A stretch of DNA of 64,000 bases from Sequoia sempervirens (GCA_007258455.2 VDFB02358134.1:215125565-215189564), one strand, 5' to 3'; shown: positions 33,480-47,050, counted from the first letter of the stretch. Numbers and translations: made by a program. Notes: generated by a model from the letters alone, not told the origin.

Positions 33480-36400
33480 ACTTTTATTTCATATCATTTA
33501 AAAAAATATCTATTATAATTAAATTGGGTATTAAACTATCATCCAAACACTTAAAAATAGAAGTAATATATAAATACCCTTTTTATTTCATAATATGCAA
33601 CACTTGACTATTTCTAATGTAGTAAACAAATGTTTTGAGAAAAGATGAAGGATTGGTTAAGTCCAATAGTAAAATCTATATAGTTAGGTAATCTTTATGA
33701 ATAATTGATTCAATTATAGTCGAGTTGCAAACCTAGTTAGTCCTCCATTCATTCTTTCATTTCTACACATATTAAAACCTTAATAATGTTTGCTAGAAAA
33801 TAATAAAATAAATTATAATTAAATATTTGGTAAATTATAATACCATCTAGATTCCTACTTAATCAATCAGGCTCTTTAATATTTATAATTTTAGTCCATA
33901 TCAATTATTTAATCTAACAAATAGGTAAATAATAATATCTCTAAAATTATCTCAAATTATCTAGAATAATATAATAGATAATTATAATATGGATACAATT
34001 AAATAATTTTTTTTTTTCAAAAGGGGATGTAGCCTATCTATATCTTGAACTAGGACATGTGGATATCTTAATCTATGGACTATAGTCACATGGTGTGACC
34101 TAATTCCCTAAATTCAAATTTCAAAATCCAAAGTTCTAAAGTCAAACCTTCTCGAAAGTACTTGTTATATTATAAGACTACATGTGAAAAATGTTGAATT
34201 TTGTAACCATGATTTAATTGGTAGCAAGAATCACTTAAAATGTTTGTTTGATTATAGAGCATGCAAAGCTAAATTTAACATTTATACACTACATCTCTAC
34301 ATCAAGCCACTAGATATGCACCCATATTTTATGTGTGGCATATCTTTAACAATTAGTTCATCTTTATGGGCTAGACTACTATGAAGACAAGCCTACAAGT
34401 CATACAAGAATACTAAGACACATTGCATGGACTAGTGCACATGATATGACTATCTGATAGTAGGATGCATAACATGGTTCAATTTACAACAATAGCATTC
34501 TTTATACAGTTTTGTCACATTACACTAATCATTTATTTATATAGACCCCCAACTTTTTTAGATAGACCAGATCAGATAAACCAATAGAACCCAACAAAGA
34601 AAAAGATACAACTATAATGACCAAAACTATAATGACCAAATAGTGCCAAGGTTGCAAACCAACAACAATGACCACACCGAATCAACACATTGCCCTAATC
34701 ACCCTGATTATTGTTTTCTCTCACAATATATCAATAAATCAACAACAAAATTAAATCGCTTTCATATTTAAAAGTATACACTTATATTTGGTTCAACTAC
34801 TCAATTACTTTAATCTAAGTCAAGTAAATATTGTATGGAACAATGTGCATGTACTCAACCCTTTGGTGTGAATGAATGAATGAAAGAATTTTAATAACAC
34901 CCATAAGACCAAGCGGTCTAAGGGATCCAAGAGACCAACACTAACAAGTTTTTGAGTTATTTTTGATGACGTCTCTTCTATTATAAATCTTGATCAAGAA
35001 GTTTGCAGCCTTGTGAAGTCTTGCCTCCTCAAATAGCTCATTCAGACTACCCACCTTGAAATTGTCTTCGAATTGAATACGGATATCCTCATATGCTGTA
35101 CAATCAAAATGAAGTGCCACTCAATTTCAACTACCCCTTACATTGCCTAATTAGGTGTTTGGGTCCTCTAGAGAAGTTTACCTTCATACGCCATCTTTAG
35201 AGTGAATGAGAGAAATTTACTTTCGTAGGCTATCTTAAAATATGTTAGCGAAGCCCCACAAGCCATCGCTTATTTTCTTCTTTCGTAATCATATACACAT
35301 CATTATCTTGTCGTTCTATGGCGACTTGAAAGAGAAAATATGGACCTCCACTAGCAGAATTCCTTTTCCTTAAACATCGGATGGTCCGTCTACTCAGGAT
35401 AAGAGCAAAGCTAGAGAGAAAATTAATGTTTTCATGGCCAAATCAATAGCTGCTGTCTACGTGCTAAGCCCAAAATGACCTAAGGTCTACATGGCAAAGC
35501 AAAACAAACTGTATGCATTGGCAGACACGCCACACAAGAAGATGGATTTTCACACCCACCTACCAACGTCTCCATTTTCACACAGTGATTATGTTTTGTG
35601 TGGAAAATCATAAAGAAAGAAAAAAAATGGTGTAGTGCATGTCTGACCTCTCCAAGATAACTATTATATATCTCCATTTCCATAGCAAAGCTAGAGCAAA
35701 AAGAAAATCATGGCCAAATCAATAGCATTGCTGTCTATGTGCCTGGCAAAACAAAACAAAGTGTAAGCAGAGGCAGAGACGTCACATCTTGCAGTTTGAG
35801 GGAAGTTTATTTGTTTCGGGAAGGCCAAGAAATTCGATTTTGACACCCACTTACCAACGTCGCCATTATCACAGTCATTATTATGTTTGGTGTGGAAAAA
35901 CAGAAAGAAAGAGGAAAATGTTGGTGTATGTCTCACATCTCCAAAATAACTATCATATATCTCCATCTCCATCTCGATCCATCTATTACAAATCAAAGAT
36001 TTGATTCCAATTGTGTTACTTTCTTTTTAACATGTCAACTAAAATGATTCTACTGTTCCCTGACAGCAGCTGACTTGTGAGACAACTCCAAGACCCATGT
36101 GTAGAGCTGAATTAGGTTGGAAGCTCTTGATTTTCAATGACATTCACCATCGGTCCCAAAGGAAACAGTATAATTCTGCTCTTGATTGTCAGTGGCATTC
36201 ACCATCTCTCCCAAAGGAAACAATAGAAGTGGATATATGATAGTTCTAAAAGTAGAGTACAAAAGAAAAGCTCACATAATGACAAAAATCTGGGTAGCAT
36301 TCTAGTCCTTCCACAGGTTCCATCCTCACCTAATGATTTCTGCTTTGGTGCCCACTCTTCTAATTCAACATCCACCACAGTATGTACAAAAGAAAACCCA

Positions 36401-37348
36401 AAAAGTTTGTGCGAGTTGTCTTTTATTAGAAGAAAAAAGTAATGTAGAGCATTCTTAAAATGCAATTTCACATTGTCAAAGTATTGTGTACTCTATGCTA
36501 CGAATGGCTAAATCAAGCAATGTTTATTGTTTTCATTATCCACTAATACAATCCCACTACCATAAACATCGGATGATCCGTCTACTCCCGATAAGAGCAT
36601 TGCTGTCTATGTGCTAAGCCCAAAATAGCATAGGTTTTACATGTTGGCTGCTGAACGTATACGTGGCAAAACAAAACAAACTGGAAGCAGAGGCAGCAAT
36701 GTCGCATCTTTGTTTGGGTATGGCCAAGAAGATGGATTTTCAAACCCACCTACAAACATCGCCATTATCACACAGTCATTATGTCTGGTGTGGAAATATA
36801 GAAAGAAATGGTGTAATGTGTCTTTCATATATCTCCATCTCCATCTCTATCCATCTATTACAAATCAAAGATCTGATTTCAAGTGTGTTATTTACTTTTT
36901 CTACAAGTCAACTAAAATGATTCTAGAACTGAACATATTAAAATGTTTCTACTGTTCCCTGACAGTACTTATTTGCTTCCTTTGTTAATTTTTCGTTGGT
37001 GAGACAACTACAAGTGAGCTGCTAGGGTGAAGACGTATTTGTAGAGCTTGGACGTCGGCAGTGATGCGTTGTTGGGATTAGATTGGAAGCTGCTTTCCCA
37101 TGGACATGGACATACTACGTTTCTGTTCTTGATTTTCGTTTGAAAATATAAATGAGTGGATATGAGTGGAGCTATGATAATTCTAAGGTGTAAATTATCT
37201 ATTGCCTGTTTGATTGTTATTTTTGATGTTTATCAAAGAGATGAATCAGTGATGTTTATCAAAATTCAAAATTTGGGCTTCTTTGAGGTATCTTTTGGTA
37301 TAGGACTTATGATTATGGAGGACGACTTTCTATTTATAACAAGAGATG
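33480..37348 (+). repeat. D1: left copy of a 3.9 kb direct repeat
   Basis: D1 matches D2 (about 41346-45285) in order and orientation over its whole length, with small indels. It carries no supported gene. The left 1.4 kb is AT-rich. The right part contains repeated cassettes near 35380-35690, 35690-36010 and 36560-36900. These share a CGGATGATCCG-type palindrome, the words ATGGCCAAATCAATAGC, GCAAAACAAAACAAA and CACCCACCTAC, and an ATATATCTCCAT end. Homology to D2 stops at AACAAGAGA (37348). Confidence 0.75.
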
Positions 37349-37559
37349 CATTGTGTTAGGTTTCTGTCAATAATTATGGCTAGATAGAGTAGTTGTTACA
37401 TAATTTTATTTCAAATAATCATGTGTTTATTATAATGTATGTTGTCTTATTTATAGGCACAAATTGATATTAAAGAAATGAATATAAGAAAAGCAGACAA
37501 TAGTTAGTAAATCAAGTATAATTAAAGAAATAAATGATTTAATTTGGCTTTGACCTTCA
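37349..37559. other. Junction between D1 and the LINE relic
   Basis: AT-rich, with no coding sequence. It joins the end of D1 to the truncated 3' side of the minus-strand LINE; I see no poly-A or target copy. Confidence 0.4.
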
Positions 37560-37659
37560 ACCCTTGGATATTATTAACTTGGAGTCTTCTTAGGGCATTT
37601 TTGGCCTATTGAGCTCCTCGCAAAGTTTCTCATCTAGTGAATCACTTTCGATCTTTGTT

Positions 37660-38659
37660 TCATCTTTTAGGAAATCCTCTTGGAGATATTTTTCTTTCCT
37701 TCTACTATCCATGGCCTTCTTTTGCCAATAGTTTGGAGAAGAACCTTCCAACCTTTTACATTATGTTTCCACTTCTCAATAGCATTTAAGTATTTGAGCA
37801 TCCATATGTTTATTTCCCTTAAGGTAGTTATGGTTGCCTTACAGTCATCATCCTTCAACAAATTTTTGTTAAAGATGAAATTTTCCCCTTTCTTTGCTTC
37901 TTTTCTCCCGCCATTATTTAATATTATGGTGGCTTTTATTGGGTGATAGTCTGAAAGAGTGTATGGATATACCATCACAATATATTACCCTCTTTCTGGG
38001 GAGCAAAATTGAAGAAATCTTTGTTAGCGTAGAACCTATCTAACCTATAGTATATCATTTTCCCACCTTTTTTTGCATTGTACCAGGTGTACCAAATTCC
38101 CTTACTACAACTTTTCATCCCTTCCAAGGGGTCAATGAGGTTGAGTTTGTATTTCATCTTCTGCCAAAATAATTTTTTATTTCCTTTCCAATCCATGTCA
38201 AGCCCCCTTTGTTATCTTCACTGCTCTCCACCATATTGAAGTTACCCACTATGATCCAGGAGATATCAAGTAGATTGAGTAACCAATTCCAAAGTTTAGT
38301 TCTCTCTCTATATGCATTGGATGCATAGATTGGGAAAATGCCAAACCTGTAGCATCCTTTCTCAAATGTTGCATGGACAGATCTATTGCAAGGGGAGGTT
38401 CTCAGACTTGTCATATACTGACCCCATTCTTTTGACATGAGGATGGCAGTCCCCCCTTTTTCATGATTGGTGACAAGGTGTGAGGAGTTATTCTAGATGG
38501 ACCTCATGTTGGTATCAAGAGTAAACCTAGTTGCTTTGAGTTCGTGAAGCAAGACAAAGTCCTTGTCTTTTCCAAATTTAGGAATCTTCTAATGATGTAC
38601 TTTCTTTCTAGTGATTCCAGACCTCTTACATTCCATGATATGCAATTAAGATTCATCAT
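37660..38659 (-). pseudogene. LINE ORF2, endonuclease part only
   Basis: The ORF2 start (ATG at 38659) reads MNLNCISWNVRGLES, the classic beginning of the AP-type endonuclease that nicks target DNA. After frame changes come WNWLLNLLDISWIIVGNFNM (38300-38230) and TLSDYHPIKATII near 37955-37920. Two conserved positions are altered: GDFN has become GNFN and SDH has become SDY, which would remove catalytic residues. The segment ends with a linker (to about 37660) and has no reverse transcriptase. Confidence 0.8.
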
Positions 38660-40920
38660 TATTTGGTTTTGAGGGGGTCTCTTTATCATTGCTAAATAGC
38701 TTAAAGTATTTAGGAGTCTTTTCCTCAACTTCCAATCTCTTTGAATAAGGTATAGGGAGGACAATATTTGTCTTCTTTCTTTTTCTTTTTCTAGTGTTAA
38801 TACTACCTTTTTTGAGATAGATACTCACACCTTTCTTTCTTCCCCTTCTTTTTGGTCCAAGGGGATTGGGCTAGGATCTTCCTTCCTATCAATGACCTTT
38901 AGTTTATCAAGGAATTCACCAATTCCTACTAACACAATGGTATTATAGGGTTTACCAAGGGACCTATTTTTGATTTCAGCTTTTTCCACATTCTAGTTAT
39001 TAATCAATTCATTTATGGTCTCTGAGTTTATTTTTAGCATTAGGGCTTTCTTGCCCCCATGGCTAGTTATGGGTTTTGTGCCATTTGACACGAGGGGTTC
39101 CACAATCTTATTGTAAGAGCTTATTTTATCTTTGTTAATGTGATCTTTCTTTTTATAAAACATATCCTCCTTTGATTTCATATACATCTTCAAATTGATT
39201 GGCCTGTCATTTGTGACTCTATTTTTATTTCCTTCCAACAGATTATTAGGAGCCCCCAAAGCACTAGCATCCAATTGGTTTAGTTTTTCCATAAAAATTT
39301 TCTTCTTAGAAGAGTTAAGTCCTTTATTGGGACAACATTTCTCCATTTGAATGCTAGTGCCTTTCGGGTTACTAGTATTCTACTTTATGAGCTCAATTTT
39401 AGAAATAATATTCTTCACCATCAATGGGTTTCTATTGATCTTCATAGCAGCCCCCTCCTTTTCCAAATTTGAATTGATTTTGGGGTCATTGGTTGTGTTG
39501 ACATGGTTTACCCTTTTAATATGGTAATCTATTTCCTCAAATTCCTTGGTGGATATATTTAGGCTTTCATTATTCTTTTGGTTTGTTAGTTTAATGTTAT
39601 TTTGTATTCTCTCCAACACTAGTTGTTGGGAATTCATTTTCCCAGTTACCAAACCATCATTATTAAGTTTGGGTTTTGTAATGCACTAGATTTGGAGTGG
39701 TTTTCTGCTTTCCCCATAGTGAGCTTGTAGTTTCATCATTTATTTCAATTTTCCCATCCTCCTTTGAGAGAGGATCAAACATGTTAGACATGCTAGTTCC
39801 AGCATGGTCTCTGGGAGGGGCAATATTCCTCCTCTATGTTTCCTTGACTATTAATTTTGTGTTTCTATTGTGAATGTTTAGTAGGTTGTCTTTCACCTCT
39901 TTTAATTTAGTCTATTTGACACTCGTTTGATTTGGTTCCAAATCAACAGTGTTGTTTAGTGGGGATGTAAGCCTATTGCTTGAGGGAATACCTTATTTAC
40001 ATGGTTCTACTAAGAGTGTTCTATTCTCTTTTCGCTCAAGATTTGCATTCTTCGAGTTCTAAGTCTTAGAGTTTTCTTCATTCTCTGGATTGGAATTATG
40101 TTTATTAGGGTTTCTATTTATAATGGGGCAATTCTTTCAAACATGCCACTCTCTTCTAAATAAATAACAAGAATTTAGGCCACAAAGAATTTTTATTTGT
40201 CAGAAATGTAGAGCATCATCGAGGTTTATTTCTAAAGTTTCTAAGATTTCAATCCCTTGGGTGAGAGACACTAGGGCTCAAGCATTCATGTCCAGAAGCA
40301 AATCCCTAGGTCTTCCAATCCTAACACCATTTCCCATAGGAGCCAATAATTGGGGGATGAATGACCATAATTTTGTCGAAACATTTTTTAGAAGTACCCA
40401 CCTAGGGCAAGAGAGTTCCATTATATCCTCGTTGTTGGCCTTAGATAACCATTGAGGGCCATAAATCTATATATTTTCCTATGTTCCAATATGGTTTTTT
40501 TATATTTTTCTCTTGTGTTTGAGGATCTTTTAATAAAATTATGAATATGTTTGTCTAGACCATCCTGTAGAAAGAAACATGCACACCCAATTTCTTTTTT
40601 CCTACATTAATAAACCAAGTATCTAAAAACTTTCTAGCAGGTAGATTTGAGGAGTCAATGGATGCAAAAAAAATGGACACACCCAATAACCTAATTCTTT
40701 CATTAATTATGTCTTCCTTCATTTTTGGATTGGGAGCAATGGCCAAATTCTTTGGAGGGTCAGAGGAATACTTACCTTGTGCCCCTCCAATTCCGTTGAA
40801 ACCTTTTTTGTTGTTGTTGTAGAGAGTAATGAATTTTGCGCCCATTGAGCAAGAAGGGTTATCTTCTGCAACAACTTCTTTTTAAAAAAATCATGGGTTA
40901 CATTTTCAATAAATATCACT
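38660..40920 (-). pseudogene. LINE ORF1 (DUF4283 and zinc knuckle)
   Basis: ORF1 protein would bind element RNA. From about 40760 downward the sequence shows the plant DUF4283 pattern: RLLGVSIFFASIDSSNLPAR, FLDTWFINVGKKKLGVHVSF, then in other frames CPRWVLLKNVSTKLWSFIPQ (about 40400) and IEILETLEINLDDALHF. A knuckle-like CGLNSCYLFRREWHV...NCP lies near 40140-40200. A long Asn/Lys/Ser-rich tail runs to about 38660. Stops and frame changes are frequent. The family is typical of plant LINEs. Confidence 0.75.
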
Positions 40921-41345
40921 ACCTCATTTACAGGGGGTCATGGGATTTCATACCCCCCTCCATTAATGATCACACACTAGGCTTAAAAAAGATAGAAAAT
41001 GAGGATAGAGGCAATGACAACAAAATGAATACACACATGCTAAGGATAACAACAAGAAGCACATACACTCACGAGAACCGCACCACATAGGAAGACAATA
41101 AAAGAGATTAAACACACACGTGTATGAGGGCCTTATAGAGAATGTTAACCTTGGTGGGAGAGGGCCCAACCTCTCCCCATGAACACCACTGAGTCAAACC
41201 CTAGTTGTAGCCACAAACACCTCCTCTTCCCTTGCCTTCGAGCACTCTCTCATATATGAATTATTGAAATTCCTCACATGCCTCTCAATACACTTTTTTT
41301 CTTTTCAAGTTCCTTCACCTTGTGTTGTTTCACTTCCTCTACCTT

Positions 41346-44300
41346 ATTTTTAGTTCTAGTTGATATCATTTTAAAAAATATCTTATAATTAAATTAGGTA
41401 TTAAAGTATCAATTATTTAATTTTATCCAAACTCTTAAAAATGAAAATATTTAATAAATACCCTTTTTATTTAATAATATGTATCACTTGACTATGGCTA
41501 AATTTATAAACTAATGTTTTAGTGAAGATGAAGGATTGGTTAAGTCTAGTAAAATCTATAGCTAGGAAATCTTGGTGAATAATTGATTCAATTATAGTTG
41601 AGGTGCAAACCTAGTTAGTCCTCCATTCATTTTTCATTTCCACACATATTAAAAGTTCAATAATGTTTGCTAGAAAATACTAAAATAAAATATAATTAAA
41701 AATTTGATAAATTATAATACCATCTAGATTCCTACATAATCAATCAAGCTCTTTAATATTTATAATTTTAGTCTAGATCAATTATTTAATCTAGCAAATA
41801 GGTAAATAATAATATCTCTAAAAATTGTCTCAAGTTATCTATAATAATATAATAGATAATTTATAATATGGATACAATTAAATAAAATATTTTTTCTAAA
41901 AGGGGATGTAGCCTATCTATATCTTGAACTAGGACATGTGGATATCATAATCTATGGACTGTAGTGACATGATGTGACCTAATTCCCTAAATTCAAATTT
42001 CAAAATCCAGAATTCTAAAGTCAAACCTTCTTGAAAGTACTTGTTATATTATAAGACTACACATGAAAAAAGGTTGAATTTTGTAACCATGATTTAATTG
42101 GTAGCAAAAATTACTTAGAATGTGTTTGATTATAGAGCATGGAAAGCTAAATTTAGCATTTATACACTACATCTCTACATCAAGCCACTAGATATGCACC
42201 CATGTTCTATGTGTGGCATGTCTTTATCAATCAGTTCATCTTTAGGGGCTAGACTACTATGAAGACAAGCCTACAACTCATACAATAAGATTGAGACACA
42301 TTGCATGGACTAGTGCACTTGATATGACTATCTAATACTAGGATGCATAATGTGATTCAATTTACAACAATAACATTTTTCACATAATTTTGTCATATTA
42401 CACTAATCATTTTTTTATATAGACCCCCAACTCTTTTAGATAGACCAAATCATAAACCAATAGAGCCCAACAAAGAATAAAGATACAACTATAATGACCA
42501 AATATTGCCAAGGTTGCAAACCAACAACCACCACCACAACAAATAACACCTCACCCTAATCACCCTGATTATTGTTTTCTCTCAAAATATATCCATACAT
42601 CAAAAACAAAATTAAATCGCTTTTATATTTAAAATATACACTTATATTCTATTCAACTACTCAATTACTTTAATATAAGTCAAATAAATATTATACGGAA
42701 CAATGTGCATGTACTCAACTCTTTGGTGTTAATGAATGAATGAAGGAATTTTAATGATGTCCATGAGACCAAGCGGTCTAAGGGACCCAGCAGACCAACG
42801 CTAACAAGTTTTCAAGTTCTTTTCGATGTTGGCTCTTCTATTATGAATCTTGATCAAGAAGTTTACAGTCTTGTGAAGTCTTGATTCCTCAAATAGCTCA
42901 TTCAGACTACCCACCATCAAATGCCTTCGAATTGAATACGGATATCCTCATACGCTGCACAATCAAAGATGAAATGCCATGCAATTTCAAACTCTTTTGT
43001 TGTAACTTACGCATTAGATATTTGGTCCCCTTTAGAGTGAATGCAAATGTCTAAAATCTCTCTAAAGAAGTTTACTTTCATACGCCATCGCTTCTTTTCT
43101 TCTTTCGTAGTCATCTACACATCATTATCTTATCGTTCTAAGGCAACTTGAAAGAGAAAATTATGGACCTCCACTAGTAGAATTCCTTTACCTTAAACAT
43201 CGGACGGTCCGTCTACTCCGGATAAAAGCAAAGCTAGAAAGAGAATTAATGTTTTCATGGCCAAATCAATAGCTACTGTCTACGTGCTAAGCCCAAAATG
43301 CCCTATGTTCTACATGGAAAAACAAAACAAACTGTATGCTTGGCAGAGACGTCACACAAGAAGATGGATTTTCACACCCACCTATCAACATCTCCATTTT
43401 CACACAGTGATTATGTTTTGTGTGATAAAACATAAAGAAAGAAAAAAAATAAAAAATGGTGTAGTGTATGTCTCACCTCTCCAAGATAGCTATTATATAT
43501 CTCCATTTCAAGAGCAAAGCTAGAATAAAAAAATCATCGCCAAATCAATAGCATTGTTGTCAATGTGCATGGCAAAACAAAACAAAGTGTAAGCAGAGGC
43601 AGAGACGTCACATCTTGCAGTTTTCAATGGCATTCACCATCTCTCCCAAAGGAAACAATAGAAGTGGATATACGATGGTTCTAAAAGTAGTGTACAAAAG
43701 AAAAGCTCACATAATGACAAAAATCTGGGTAACATTCTAGTCCTTCCACAGGTTCCATCCTCACCTAATGATTTCTGCTTTGGTGCCCACACTTCTAATT
43801 CAACATCCACCACACTATGTACTAAAGAAAGCCGAAACCCAAAAAGTTTGTTCTAGTTGTCTTCTATTAGAAGAAAAAAGTGATGTAGAGCATTCTTAGA
43901 AATGCAATTTCACATTGTCAAAGTATTGTGTAGTCTATGCTATGAATGGCTAAATCAAGCAATGTTTATTGCTGTCATTTTCCACTAATAGAATCCCACT
44001 ACCATAAACATCGGATGATCCGTGTACTCCCGATAAGAGCAAAGCTAGAAACAAAATTAATGTTTTCATGGCCAAGTGAATAGCATTGCTGTCTATGTGC
44101 TAAGCCCAAAATACCATAGGTTTTACATGTTGGCTACTTAACGTATACGTGGCAAAACAAAACAAACTGGAAGAAGAGGCAGCTACATCGCATCTCGCAA
44201 TTTGGGTACGGCCAAGAAGATGGATTTTCAAACCCACCTACAAATGTCGCCATTATCACACAGTCATTAACGTCTGGTGTGGAAAAATAGAAAGAAATGG

Positions 44301-45285
44301 TGTAATGTGTCTTTCATATATCTCCATCGCCATCTCCATCCATCTATTACAAATCGAAGATCTGATTTCAATTGTGTTATTTACTTTTCCTAGAAGTCAA
44401 CTAAAATGATTCTAGAACTGAGCATTTTTGCATGTTTCTACTGTTCCTTGACAGTATTTATTTGCTTCCTTCGTTAATTTTTCGTTTGTGAGACAAGTAC
44501 AAGTCAGCTGGTAGGGTGAAGACGTATTTGTAGAGCTTGGACATCGGCAGTGATGCGTTGTTGGGATTAGGTTGGAAGCCGCTTTCCCATCCATGGACAT
44601 CGACACACTATGATTCTGCTCTTGATTTTCGTTTGAAAGTATAAATCAGTGGATATGAGCGGATCTACGATGATCTTAAGGTGTAAATTACTATTCGTTA
44701 ATTTTTCGTTTTTGAGACAAGTACAAGTCAGCTGGTAGGGTGAAGACGTATTTGTAGACCTTGGACATCGGCAGTGATGCGTTGTTGGGATTAGGTTGGA
44801 AGCCGCTTTCCCATCCATGGACATCGACACACTATGATTCTGCTCTTGATTTTCGTTTGAAAGTATAAATGAGTGGATATGAGCGGATCTACGATGATCT
44901 TAAGGTGTAAATTACTATTCGTTAATTTTTCGTTTGTGAGACAAGTACAAGTCAGCTGGTAGGGTGAAGACGTATTTGTAGAGCTTGGACATCGGCAGTG
45001 ATGCGTTGTTGGGATTAGGTTGGAAGCCGCTTTCCCATCCATGGACATCGACACACTATGATTCTGCTCTTGATTTTCGTTTGAAAGTATAAATCAGTGG
45101 ATATGAGCGGATCTACGATGATCTTAAGGTGTAAATTACTATTGACTGTTTGATGGTTATTTTATTTTATATTTAAATATAATATCAATGAATCAGTGAT
45201 GTTTTTCAAATTTTGGACTTTTTGGAGGTATTTTTTGGTATAGGATTTATGATTATGGAGGACGACATCTTATTTTTAACAAGAG
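41346..45285 (+). repeat. D2: right copy of the 3.9 kb direct repeat
   Basis: Same order as D1. Differences are a loss of part of the second cassette (near 43620, relative to D1 35805-36190) and a triplication of the last 224 bp (44473-45144), which is single in D1 (about 36984-37195). The cassette palindrome appears at about 43202 (CGGACGGTCCG) and 44012 (CGGATGATCCG). No supported gene; short minus-strand frames inside the triplication are a by-product of it. Confidence 0.75.
44473..45144 (+). repeat. Three tandem copies of a 224 bp unit
   Basis: Units start at 44473, 44697 and 44921, each with GTTAATTTTTCGTTT at the start and GGTGTAAATTACTATT at the end. They differ at only a few positions, so the amplification is recent compared with the D1/D2 divergence. 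Confidence 0.92.
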
Positions 45286-45292
45286 ACTCCAA

Positions 45293-47050
45293 ATGGCAGG
45301 ATCTAGCAGAAATCTGAATACCGGTAAAAAAATCATTAATAGTCGGGTCAGAGTATATGATGGGGGCATGAAATTACTCCCCCAAAGACATTGGATAGTG
45401 GGAAGGGTTTGGCGGACTAGCAAAATCTTATACATAGGGACCCACAAGCACATTTTCAAAGACATGGGATTGTGGGAAGAACCCTACGACCTTTCCCAAC
45501 AACATATCCATTTTGACACCAAGCCCTTCTAGTGTCCCCTTCAATCCTCCTTTACCAAGAGAAACTGTGGTATCAAAAGCCTACTCAAAAACTTGTCAGA
45601 CCGTATAACAAGGACAACCCAAGTCCTCACTTTCAACAAAAAGTTGAGAAGTTGCTAGTAAAGCAACATACCAAGGTTTTGAAAAGTAAGAAAAGACTAG
45701 TAGGCGAGATCCAGGTGACATTCTTGGAGGAATATTTTAACTATCAGATCAAGGATCTTCAAGAAAGAGCTATTATTGGTAAGTTTTGGAACTTTAACAC
45801 TACCAAAAATTGTTTTGATTAAATGGGTAGACAAAAACTGGGCAGAAGTCAATGATTTTTTTACATAGATCAAGGAAAGGGATTTTTTATTGTTATATTT
45901 TCCTCCAAAAAAGCAAGGGATGTTTTCTTCAAAGTGAAGACGTGGGGTGATCCCACAATAGTGGTTTACAATTTTTGGCCAAACTAGACACTGAAATAAA
46001 TTTTTCTAACTAAATCTTCACCTTCAGGCACCTATAGTGGCTAAACTATGAGGAATTTGAAGATGATGCAAACTAGTGATTTGTGACATTTTATCTATAG
46101 ATTCTAAATATATTTTTTTCAAAAATTTTGCAATTAGATTGCACTTCTTTTTCCATCTCCTTCAAAAACTAGCTTTTTTCAATAAACAATATTTTTGAGT
46201 GATGCTCACCATATAACGCATAACTTTTTTTCCCATGAAGGATAAAATTATATTTTTTTTGAATTTAGATTTTTAACTATGATATCTAATGCTTCCAATT
46301 GGTTTCATAGTGTTTTATTGAATATTTTTTCCTTAATCAAGTTTCAAAGTCAAACCAATTACAATTTAGACATAGGCGAACCATATAATGGGTAACTTTT
46401 TTTGTATGTATCGAAATTCAATTTTTCTTTTTTTGTTGGATCAAGGACTTCAATATCTCGTGCACTCATATTTTTCAATTTTTCTTTTTGATAATCTACT
46501 ATTTTTCCACATGTGCAGAACATAGAGCTTGATTTTCAGTGACAAACCTACATTCACAAGAAATAAAAAATAAATATAAAATTCAAATTAAATTTAATTA
46601 AAATTATACTTTTTTGGAAGATTATAATAAGGAATACATACTTACAAAAAAAATAAAAATTAAATGAATTCATTTGATCCCCCAAAAGGTAAATCAAAAG
46701 TGGTTTTTTATTGGCATTTTGATAGGTGTAAAGGAGACTCCGTTATAGGTATGGTTTAAAACTAGGAGGGTTATATCCAAGGGGGCTTGGTCTAAGGTAG
46801 TTTGATCAAACCCTCTTCAATTGGAATCCTTTAAATAGAAAATTTCAAGGCTTAAATCATTATATTTTCTAAAAATATGTGATTTCAACAAAAATTAGGA
46901 TCTCCTAGAAAGTGTAAACCACTATTGTGGCATCACCCCGTGGTTTCCTCCAAAAGATCATGTCATGGTTGGTGAGGTTGAAGAACACTAACTGGAAATT
47001 TTTCTTGGTAAGGATCTTCTTGATCTATTGATATGTGTGGTCAAAAGATG
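45293..47050 (+). pseudogene. DUF4283-type LINE ORF1 relic on the plus strand, split by T2
   Basis: From the ATG at 45293 a frame runs 79 codons (MAGSSRNLNTGKKIINSRVR). A second frame at 45532-45822 ends in LQERAIIGKFWNFNTT, the start of a DUF4283 fold. It continues in a third frame (LPKIVLIKWVDKNWAEVNDF) and a fourth (SKKARDVFFKVKTW), where T2 is inserted, resuming with FPPKDHVMVGEVEEH at about 46943. Four frames and several stops show long decay. It directly follows D2 and points away from the minus-strand LINE. The N-terminal part could be a different gene; I do not recognise it. Confidence 0.55.
45945..46938. mobile_element. T2: 994 bp copy of the T1 inverted-repeat transposon
   Basis: Ends GGGTGATCCCACAATAGTGG and CCACTATTGTGGCATCACCC, flanked by CGTG on both sides (45941-45944 and 46939-46942). 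Interior and length match T1 closely. No transposase. It interrupts the DUF4283 relic. Confidence 0.88.

Larger units (their letters stand above)
37560..41340 (-). mobile_element. LINE relic (non-LTR retrotransposon), minus strand
   Basis: On - it has a 5' region (41340-40920), ORF1 with DUF4283 and a zinc knuckle, and the endonuclease start of ORF2. It then ends before any RT, between D1 and D2. LINE copies usually lose the 5' side; here the 3' side is missing, so a later deletion or rearrangement is likely. Confidence 0.75.

Noticed and set aside
44412..45054. Three near-identical minus-strand frames (MSMSMDGKAASNLIP...)
   Set aside because: They repeat only because the 224 bp unit is triplicated; no homologue recognised and the single unit in D1 does not support a gene.
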